This document shows, in pieces, positions 1 to 7,128 of a stretch of 27,754 bases of DNA. The notes beneath the pieces were generated by a model. It saw only the letters and a program-made list of their open reading frames with translations. It was not told the DNA's origin and did not search any database. Numbering within the stretch: the stretch's first letter is position 1; each line of letters begins with the position of its first letter. This stretch comes from Jimgerdemannia flammicorona. Lineage: Eukaryota; Mucoromycota; Endogonomycetes; Endogonales; Endogonaceae. A program made the position numbers and the translations under genes. The DNA is taken from positions 1-27,754 of the forward strand of contig RBNI01000702.1 in the NCBI GenBank assembly GCA_003990745.1, read 5' to 3'.

Positions 1-229
1 CTACCAGGTCTCTCAACCATTTGGGCCCCCTCTTCTCAACCTCACTATTAGCAGTCACATCTGGATTTTTTTCCAGATCACCAGTTACTACTCCATCAGC
101 AGTCACACCCCCAGCCACTATATCACCAGCCCTACTATTTGACACTCCCAAGGACAGCTCTCCTGGTCCCCCAGCAGCAGTCTTCTTCTTGCCACCCTGC
201 AGCCATCTATTTAGTCTAGCTACTATACT
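1..229 (-). other. Open reading frame of unknown identity in flank of gypsy copy D
   Basis: On the minus strand one frame stays open from about 229 to the window edge, some 76 codons, with no ATG at its beginning. It reads through a basic segment (GGKKKTAAGG) and a Gly/Val/Thr-rich stretch to KRGPKWLRDL. It abuts the 5' LTR of gypsy copy D at 232, so it is either an exon-like or transposon-derived frame cut by that insertion, or chance openness in CpG-free, stop-poor sequence. I do not recognise the protein. No splice sites or regulatory elements can be assigned. Confidence 0.25.
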
Positions 230-231
230 TC

Positions 232-966
232 TATAATAGAACAAGTGAACAGATGAGATGCAATGTGTGATCATATAATCTAGCAATGATATCATTATAT
301 AATCAAGTATAATATACAAATAACAAATGATGTAAAACAATACAAAAAAACAATATCCAGCTTATCTCCAACAATTGGTGCTGCAGCAACTATTACTACA
401 GCAGCTGATCATTGCCTAGTAATTGAGGTCCTGATTACAAAGTGTTTTTTGCCACAAATTATCTGACAAAGGTCACAATCACAAACCTCACTATAGTTGT
501 CAAATTAGTCACTTATACTTAGTCAGAAATTATGGACCAACTTGTATAAATACTCCCCAGTTTCCATCTAAAATAAAGCAGTTTTATTTCAGTCCTTGAT
601 ACAAAAATCAAGTCTCCTCCATACATACATATTTCTCTGAGTCTTAGTAATAACATCTAAGTAACTCTAGTATTTCTGACTAAACTCCAGAAGCCTAGCT
701 AACTTCTTTCAAAACTGAGACCAGTATATAAATCTCCAAAGACTTAAGTAAACCCATTGAACCTGAATTCCAAGGTGAATTCAGTCTGTGCATAGTAAGA
801 AAAAGATATTTGAAAGATAAGACACTGATGCTATAACTACTTTCAAGTAAGTACTTCCTCAAACTAAAGGCTTCTTGGTACACATTGTATACTAAGTCCC
901 TAAGTAATATCTTATTTCCCTAAGTATCCAAAGGATAAGAGAGAGATAGAAATAAGAGTTATTATA
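232..966 (+). repeat. 5' LTR of old gypsy copy D (735 bp)
   Basis: This sequence is the reverse complement of the LTRs at 3878-4664 and 20559-21328, and all three copies stop resembling one another at the same terminal bases. The ends here read TATAATAG and TTATTATA where the youngest copy has TGTAATAG and TTATTACA, so both terminal TG/CA dinucleotides have decayed to TA. A TATA box (545-552) and an AATAAA (572-577) are kept. No CpG is visible by eye in the whole LTR, which makes it the most decayed of the three. The primer-binding site just downstream and gag-like sequence further right show it is a 5' LTR rather than a solo LTR. Confidence 0.85.
545..552 (+). promoter_or_regulatory. TATA box in LTR of copy D
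   Basis: TATAAATA is conserved in all three LTRs (minus strand at 4319-4326 and 21001-21008). It is followed 20 nt later by AATAAA at 572-577. Transcription would therefore start at or just after the poly(A) signal. This is predicted from sequence and position only. Confidence 0.6.
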
Positions 967-969
967 ACT

Positions 970-981
970 TGGTAGCAGCAG
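970..981 (+). other. Primer-binding site of gypsy copy D
   Basis: TGGTAGCAGCAG lies 3 nt after the end of the 5' LTR, the normal place for a minus-strand primer-binding site. It begins with TGG, complementary to the CCA tail of a tRNA. TGGTAGC is the start of the initiator-methionine-type PBS used by several fungal elements, so tRNA-iMet is the likely primer. The rest cannot be assigned without the host tRNA set. Confidence 0.55.
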
Positions 982-1153
982 TTTACTAAGCCAAGAAAGC
1001 ACTAAGAATACACTCCTGAGAAGTTGGAACAAGACCAACCTTGGACAGAAGTAACCCCCAGAACTAACTGTGGATTCCCTAGGATCAAACCTCCAAACCA
1101 GAGCCAGACAAGCCCTTGCCATTAGGACCAGATAGTATGTACCAGGAAATCAC

Positions 1154-1169
1154 AGATCCAGGGACCCAC
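1154..1169 (+). repeat. Target-site duplication, left copy
   Basis: AGATCCAGGGACCCAC here is repeated at 2807-2822 directly after the poly(A) run. The 15-16 bp length (the first A is ambiguous with the tail) is typical of LINE-mediated target-primed reverse transcription. Confidence 0.9.
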
Positions 1170-1219
1170 GGGACCTTTCACTTGGACCAAACAGTTGGCT
1201 CCATGTCTAAGCCACCAGG

Positions 1220-1654
1220 ATGGTGAGCTTCTCAAGTTTTGGAGGCTACAAATATAGGCTCCAAGGAGCGCCGACAGGTGTACCTCATCCCTTAGATATA
1301 GGAGTCCCACCTGGTCTTTTCGGCATAGCCATAGCTTCTAGTTTCAGCAAGTTACAAGGATTTCAAGAATTTCGGGGCAAGACGGGCAAAATGACACAGG
1401 CAAGATGGGCAAGATGGGCAACATGGGTAACATGGGCAACACGGGCAAGATGGGCAAGATGGGCAAGATGGCAAGATGAGCGACATGGGCAAGACGGGCA
1501 AAACCGGCAAAATGACACAGGCAAGATGGGCAAGACGGGCAAGACGGGCAAGATGGGCAAGACGGGCAAGACGGGCAAGACAGGCAAAATAGGCAAAACG
1601 GGCAAGATGGGCAACATGGGCAAGACAGCAAGACAGGCGATATGGGCAAGATAG
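1220..1654 (+). CDS. 144-codon ORF running from unique 5' part into the minisatellite; function unknown
   Basis: The ATG at 1220 has a good start context (AGGATGG). The first 50 or so residues come from non-repetitive sequence (MVSFSSFGGYKYRLQG and onward to FQEFRGKTG). The rest is read from the GGGCAAGAY array and alternates between GKT/GKM, ARW and QDG-type tripeptides as imperfect units shift the phase. It ends at a TAG at 1652. No known domain is visible; GKT repeats here are a product of the 9-bp unit and not P-loops. Whether the parent transcript was coding is unknown. Confidence 0.3.
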   Translation: MVSFSSFGGYKYRLQGAPTGVPHPLDIGVPPGLFGIAIASSFSKLQGFQEFRGKTGKMTQARWARWATWVTWATRARWARWARWQDERHGQDGQNRQNDTGKMGKTGKTGKMGKTGKTGKTGKIGKTGKMGNMGKTARQAIWAR

Positions 1655-2517
1655 GTGACATGGGCAAGACGGGCAAAACAGGCAAAATGACATGGGCAAG
1701 ACTGGCAAAACGGGCAAGATGGGCAACACGGGCAAGACGGCAAGATGGGCGACATGGGCAAGACAGACAAAATGGGCAAAACGACAGGGCAAGACTGGCA
1801 AAATGGGCAAGATGGGCAACACGGGCAAGACAAGATGGGCAACATGGGCAAGACAGGCAAAATGGGCAAAATGACAGGCAAGACGGGCAAGACGGGCAAG
1901 ACGGGCAAGACGGGTAACACAGGCAAGATGGGCAAGACGGCAAGATAGGTGACATGGGCAAGATGGGCAAAATGGGCAAAACGACACAGGCAAGACAGGC
2001 AAAATGGGTAAGACAGGCAAAATGGGCAAGATGGGCAAAACAGGCAAAATGAGCAAGATGGGTATAACGGGCAAAATGGGTAAGATGGGCAATACAGGCA
2101 AGACAGCAAGACGGGCGACATGGGCAAGACGGGCAAAATGGGCAAAACAACATGGGCAAGACCAGTAAAATGGGCAAGATGGGCAACACAGGCAAGACAA
2201 GATGGGCGACATGGACAAGACAGGCAAAACGGGCAAAACGATAGGCAAGATGGGCAAGATGGGCAAGATGAGTAAGACAGGCAAGGTGGGTAACACAGAT
2301 ATGATGGGCAAGATGGGCAAGACAGCAAGTCGGGCGACATGGGCAAGATGGGCAAAATGGGCAAAACGACACGGGAAAGACATGGGTAACACGGGCAAGA
2401 TGGGCAAGATGGGCAAGACGGCTAGATGGGCGACATGGGCAAGATGGGCAAAATGAGAAAAATGACATGGGTAACTGGGCAACCGGGCAAGATGGGCAAG
2501 ATGGGCAAGATGGGGAG
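1374..2517 (+). repeat. Minisatellite of 9-bp units, consensus GGGCAAGAY
   Basis: About 1.14 kb of tandem 9-mers vary as GGGCAAGAT, GGGCAAGAC, GGGCAAAAT, GGGCAACAC and similar. Larger blocks recur: a short phase-breaking unit (GGCAAGATGGGCGACATGGGC type) followed by GGGCAAAATGGGCAAAACGACA appears near 1735, 1936, 2101, 2195, 2320 and 2418, so the array grew partly by duplication of 60-120 bp segments. Because 9 is divisible by 3 and the unit has no stop in any minus frame, all three minus frames stay open for about 1-1.2 kb (Leu/Pro, Ser/Cys/Pro and Leu/Ala/His repeats). I do not call those genes. Confidence 0.95.
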
Positions 2518-2762
2518 GCACTAATAGGAGTAGGCCAGGTACACTAGATGCCAAGTACTTGAGGTGGTTGGGGCTCACAACCCATACCCACTCTTGGGTG
2601 GGGCAGGCTGGGTAGGAGGATCTAGTTACTCGGGCAGTGAGGTCGTAACTTACATCCTAAAGGTGCTTAGATTGTTATTAGTTTGGAAATTATAGTGTGA
2701 GAGTAGGGTGGGGTGAGATGCAGAATGTGGCTGCTGGTATGGCATGAGGATTTTAGATAGTT

Positions 2763-2768
2763 AATAAA
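2763..2768 (+). terminator. Poly(A) signal of the retrocopy
   Basis: AATAAA stands 21 nt before the A run at 2790-2807, the usual spacing for a polyadenylated transcript that was then reverse transcribed. Confidence 0.75.
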
Positions 2769-2806
2769 TGGGGCTCCGGCCTATAGAGGAAAAAAAAAAA
2801 AAAAAA

Positions 2807-2822
2807 AGATCCAGGGACCCAC
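2807..2822 (+). repeat. Target-site duplication, right copy
   Basis: This is identical to 1154-1169. The sequence after it (CAGCTTATAA) resumes the CpG-free gypsy D leader/gag. Confidence 0.9.
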
Positions 2823-3877
2823 CAGCTTATAATTGACCAAGCTTATAAGGATCTTTAGGACTTTCCACCCAGGACTTAGGAATATTATCAGCTGCTGTAG
2901 GTTCTACAAACTTCTCTATAGCTATATTGGAACTACTAGAACCCTAGAATCTACTGCTATAGCCACCTAAGAATTTCTAGATTATATTTCACCCCCTGTA
3001 GTAAGAGAGGCAGCTGCAAGTAGATTACTTCTGACAGATACCATTACACTCCTACTAAGACCTCCCTCTACTACAGGCTAGTTGTATACTATGCCTCTGC
3101 TATAACAAGATATGAGAATGAGTAAGCAGGCTACCCATCCCCTACTGCTGAAGACCCATCTATCTAGTCAGAATCTGATATCCTCTTTAAAGGACCTAGA
3201 TAGTACAAGGATACACTATCTCATCAGGAAAGGAAGTCAGATGAAGACTCTGCAGGTTACTAGTCTGACAATAGCCAACAAGGAACAGTAGACCTAGGAA
3301 TTTACCAAGGATCTACAGGTCAAGAGGATCAGACCCCTGAATCAATCCAGCCACCTATACTGAGGTTTGGCCTACCATCTCTTACAGGACTACTTGATCT
3401 GATCTCAGAGAATCAAGTAACCCCAAGTCATATAGCACCACAACCTCATTAGGCAGAATAATCTTTAGGAGAATCTACCCCCATAGGCCCATTACTAATA
3501 GTCAACATAATGGTAGATGTCAACATTATGGTACTGACTACCCAGCTAGCCATACTAGCAGAGATAGTAGGAAGAATTGCTGAACAAAACAAGCCAACCA
3601 AGACCTTACAAATTTCAACATTCAGTGGAAAAAACAGTAACATCAAACCTTCATCAATGTAGTTGATATAGGTTATTGAGCAAACTAATGGAATGATAAC
3701 TGAGTGCCTACAGGAATACTCACCAATAACCAGAACAATACCCTTCAATAGTTGTTTGTCATATTAGTAGTATAAGTGGAAACAGTAGCCACATTCTTTA
3801 CTAGAACAGCAGCTAAGTTCTAGTGTACCTTGGAAGAACACCCAGTAATCTAGAAAGACTGCTCTCAAATTGCAGGC

Positions 3878-4664
3878 TGTAATAACTCTTATTTCTGTCC
3901 CTCTCTGATCCTTTGAATACTAAGGAAAATAAGGTATTACTTAGAGACTTAGTATACAATGTATACTAAGAAGCCTTCAGTTTGAGGAAGCACTTGCTGG
4001 AAAGTAGTTATAGCAGCAGTACTTTATCTTTCAAAGGTCTTTTTTATTTGTCCTATCTTTCAAGGGTCTTATTTTTTACTGTGCAGACTGAATTTGCCTT
4101 GGAATTCAGGTTCAATGGATTTACTTAAGTCTTTGGGGATTTATATACCAGTCTCAGTTCTGGCAGAAGTTAGCTAGGCTTCTGGAGTTTAGTCAGAAAT
4201 ACTAGAGTCACTTAGTTGTCATTACTAAAACTCAGGGGAGTGTGTGTATGGGGGGAACTTGATTCTTATATCAAGGACTGAACTAAAAACTGCTTTATTT
4301 TGGGTAGAAACTGGGGGATATTTATACAAGTTGGTCTGAGATTTCTGACTAAATATAAGTAACTAATTTGGTAACTATAGTGAGGTTTGTAATCACAATA
4401 TCTATTGCTAGGCAATGATCAGCATTGCTGTAGCACTGATTGCTACAGTGCCAATTACTATAGTGCTGATTACTGTGGTACTATACTGCAGTACCATACT
4501 GTGACACCAATTACTAGAGATAAGCTAGATATTATTTATTTATATTGTTTGCATTGTTTGCATTATTCATTACATTCATTGTATGTTGAGCTTGATTATG
4601 ATGATGTCATCACTAGATCACATGATTACTCATTACATCTCATCTGTTCATTCATTCTATTATA
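3878..4664 (-). repeat. 3' LTR of gypsy copy G2 (787 bp)
   Basis: It starts TGTAATAACTCT and ends CTATTATA on the plus strand, matching the LTR at 20559-21328 along its whole length. A polypurine tract on the minus strand adjoins its right end (4665-4677), which makes it the 3' LTR of a minus-strand element. A TATA box lies at 4326-4319 and AATAAA at 4299-4294, both minus strand. The TGACGTCA of the young copy is TGATGTCA here (4602-4609). G2 inserted into the gag of copy D, directly after 3877. Confidence 0.88.
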
Positions 4665-4677
4665 TTCTTCCCCCCTT
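4665..4677 (-). other. Polypurine tract of gypsy copy G2
   Basis: On the minus strand this reads AAGGGGGGAAGAA, touching the LTR. It corresponds to 21329-21341 of G3 and is the expected primer for plus-strand DNA synthesis. Confidence 0.75.
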
Positions 4678-5502
4678 AGAAATCAATGTCCTCATTAATT
4701 CAGATATTGAGAACCAGGGGAGAGAAAGGTGGAGAATCCTCCTCAGTATTATTATCTTCTTCTCCAGTAGCTGGGGGGGTAGTTGCTGTTAGCTCGATGT
4801 CCAGGATAGAGAAGTCAATGAGGTTTGCAAATGGTTCTTGATCTGGTATAAGTATTGGGGTAGGAGTTCTCCATCTAATGTGGTTGGGACCATCCAAGTA
4901 GGGTTCTTGATCCTCATACCTAGGGATATCTATTTGGATGAGTAATCCTTTAAAGAGATCAGAGAGACCTTCGAGCCATTGGTCTGGATTGTCATTCAGG
5001 AGGGGGCTCCAGTGGGGTTCAATGTCAGTAGACTTGAGAATAATTCAGAAGTTGGCTTCTTGGGCTACCTTGATCTCTAGCTCATCAACCTCAGGGAAGA
5101 AGAGGTTCTGGAAGTCCTTTAGTTATATATAGTTGAGGTTCAGGATTGCAAAAGGTGTATGGCAAATAATTTGATAGACCTTCTTGGTTAGTCTTTACTT
5201 GTATCTGTCCAGGTAGATCCAGTCTGAGACCTGGTCAGTAGGTAGGCCATTTGTATGTTGAAGGAGTTGATGGCCAATTTTGTATTCATGCCAGATCTCT
5301 AGGTAGCTGGTAGCAAGGTAGGCCCTTTTGATGAGTTTGTAGCAGTCAAGGACATACTGTCCTAAGTTCTTGCTGGAGAGGTTAAGGGCCTCAGAGCAGT
5401 GGTTCCTTCCTTAGATAGCAACCTGGATGTGTCCAAAGAGGCAGTCAACCTGGCTTGAGAGGGGCTGGCTATAGCAGGCAGTTGGCAGTAGGTAGTAGGC
5501 AT
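4676..5502 (-). pseudogene. Decayed 3' accessory ORF of gypsy copy G2
   Basis: This is the counterpart of the intact ORF at 21340-22170. The ATG (5502) and the terminal stop (4678-4676, overlapping the polypurine tract) are both in place, but the 827-nt span is not a multiple of three. Stop codons have arisen, for example the TGA ten codons before the end (about 4700). A recognisable piece is the acidic, Pro-rich C-terminus at 4700-4897 (EEDNNTEEDSPPFSPLVLNI). I do not recognise the protein family. Confidence 0.7.
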
Positions 5503-6149
5503 TCTTGTCTTGTCTTTTCTTTGTACAGAGAGAGAGGGATAAGGGTTGCAGCATATTCTTGCCTTAGGTACTTATACTTATTTACCTATCTGGTGTGACC
5601 TTAATTTGATCATGCTTTTCCACAGAATGTGTGACCTATTGCTGTAAGCAGGGCATGTACTGGTTACATGAGAAAATCCTGATCTCTAAGATATTATAAT
5701 TGTGGTTACACAGAGTTAATGAAACTTGGTCCTCTTTTTTTTTATCTGGTTGGCACATTTGTGAGGATTAGCCATCTTTGTTTAGGGTGAGAGCTCTCAT
5801 TGTCACAGCTGGGGGTTTGAACCTCTTGGAAATAGTATTTCTTGTAATCTGAGATAATTCCTAGTAGTAATATCTATCATATGGATAGACTTAGATTGGT
5901 TTTGATATTGTTAGCTTTCTAGATTCCATATGAAGCATCCATTATCATTTAGTGGGGATGATACAGATAGTATGAAATGGAGTTGTTCAAATATATTTTA
6001 CTATACTATGCTGGATTGTCCTTCATCTGAGTATCTTTTTTATTGATTAGATATAGTGTTCCTTTTTTTTTTTTTTTTCTGCAATGTTTGGTATTGTATA
6101 TTCCAGATAATTATATGGTGCCTTCTTCCTTTGCTGTATGCTCTAAGCC
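5503..6149 (-). other. Pol to 3'-ORF gap of copy G2
   Basis: No coding frame is visible. The stretch aligns with 22171-22820 of G3 and includes a T run at about 6062-6079 matched by one at 22737-22749. It is therefore a regular non-coding part of the element. The TATAAATA of G3 is TATAAGTA here (near 5570). Confidence 0.6.
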
Positions 6150-7020
6150 TTAGAGCTGCAGTTCCTTCCTTTGCTAGAAAGTAAGTATTTCTATGTAGTC
6201 TTGGAGGGCTTTGTATGCATTCTTTAGAGCTTCTTCTTTTTCCTAGGTGGCATCATGGGTGGGGTAACTCTTCCACTTGATGAGGAAAAACTGCTTGACT
6301 GTTTTGGGATATTTGTGGACCTTATGGTTAAGTACTTCCTCAATTTTGAATTCCTCATGATCATTGATTCTAATTGGCAGTAGTGGTGGAACTATATGCT
6401 CAGGGAATGAGTTCTCATAGTAGTCCACCAGTTGACTGATATGGAATACTGGGTATACTCAGATATGGTGGGGAAGTTGCAACATATAGTTAACTTTACT
6501 GACTTTTTTCACAATCTTGTATAGTCTAATTCTTCTAGTATGGAGTTTCTTAGCTAGTTGTTGTACTAGGATATCTGAATAAAGGTAGTCTATTCTAAGT
6601 ATGACCATGTCACCAATATTGTAGGAGACTTCTCTTTACTTCAAGTTCACATACTTGGTCTGATAGTCCTGTTCTTCTATGAGAGTATCTCTTGTCATTT
6701 GGGTAAGATCAGAAATGGCCTTGGCCAAATCTTAAACTACTGAGACTGCTGATTTTGCAGTAGTACTCAGGGTCCTCAAGTGTTAACCATGGTTTAAGAA
6801 GAATGGAGTCTTCTTTGTAGAGGTTTACTGACTATTGTTATAGGCAAACTCGGTATGGGCAAGATACTTGTTCCAATCATTCTGTTTGTAACAGCAGAAG
6901 ATACTAAGCATCTGCTTGAGGGTCTTATTGATTTGCTCAGTTTGACCATCAGTCTGGGGATGGTAGGCAGTGGAGAACTTCAGCTTGGTTCTATGGAGGG
7001 AGAAAAATGCCTTCCAGAAG

Positions 7021-7024
<4 letters not shown>
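6150..7024 (-). pseudogene. pol: C-terminal part of pol (integrase end and chromodomain) of gypsy copy G2
   Basis: Read leftwards from 7024, this matches the end of integrase through the chromodomain of G3 (22821-23690). The chromodomain relic at 6243-6428 keeps FKIEEVLNHKVHKYPKTVKQ and FLIKWKSYPTHDAT; the stop is at 6152-6150. Several nonsense changes are present. The upstream part of pol is cut off at 7024, where the poly-T of LINE L1a starts right after TTAC. Chromodomains in this position direct integration towards particular histone marks in chromoviruses. Confidence 0.75.
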
Positions 7025-7069
<45 letters not shown>

Positions 7070-7128
7070 GTTACTTGGACTCCTTCTTTATTACCAGTCT
7101 ATGAATAAGTATACAATATCGCCACCTA

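Larger units (their letters stand above)
1170..2807 (+). mobile_element. Retroposed transcript with internal 9-bp minisatellite (SVA-like architecture)
   Basis: This 1638-bp insertion has the marks of a retroposed polyadenylated RNA. It is flanked by a perfect 15-16 bp direct repeat, has AATAAA at 2763-2768, and ends in an 18-nt A run (2790-2807) about 21 nt downstream. Inside are a unique 5' part (1170-1373) with a short ATG ORF, a 1.1-kb array of GGGCAAGAY units (1374-2517), and a unique 3' part (2518-2789). CpG is present throughout, although the gypsy DNA on both sides shows none, so it arrived after that DNA had decayed. It encodes no reverse transcriptase and shares no obvious 3' end with the LINEs here beyond AATAAA and poly(A). 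It was presumably mobilised in trans by a LINE. It could be a processed pseudogene of a repeat-containing gene, or a repetitive non-autonomous family. Confidence 0.8.
967..3877 (+). pseudogene. gag: Leader and decayed gag of gypsy copy D, interrupted by the retrocopy at 1170-2807
   Basis: After removal of the 1170-2807 insertion this is the leader and the N-terminal part of a Ty3/gypsy gag on the plus strand. Near 3490-3655 a frame reads LTTQLAILAEIVG and ISTFSGKNSNIKPSS, the usual start of a gypsy capsid. From about 3776 the DNA aligns with the gag of the young copy G3 read on the opposite strand near 27743-27640 (shared GAAACAGTAGCCACATTCTT). Many stop codons occur (TAG, TAA, TGA) and no CpG is visible from 2823 onward, so it is dead. 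The gag stops abruptly at 3877 where the LTR of copy G2 begins; its remainder should lie beyond the right window edge. Confidence 0.75.

Noticed and set aside
227..971. 232-966 as a solo LTR with a 5-bp target duplication ACTTC/ACTTG
   Set aside because: A primer-binding site lies 3 nt after the LTR and gag-like sequence follows downstream, so it is a 5' LTR. The near-match of flanks is coincidental, since the right-hand ACTTG runs into the PBS.
1380..1654. GKT/GKM repeats as nucleotide-binding P-loops
   Set aside because: They arise from translation of GGGCAAGAY and lack any surrounding ATPase motif.
1344..2578. Three long overlapping minus-strand ORFs (333-408 codons) rich in Leu/Pro, Ser/Cys/Pro and Leu/Ala/His
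   Set aside because: They are read from a 9-bp repeat with no stop in any minus frame; length follows from periodicity and not from coding selection.
6062..6079. T run as another LINE tail
   Set aside because: The same run occurs at 22737-22749 in G3 with matching flanks, so it belongs to the gypsy element itself.
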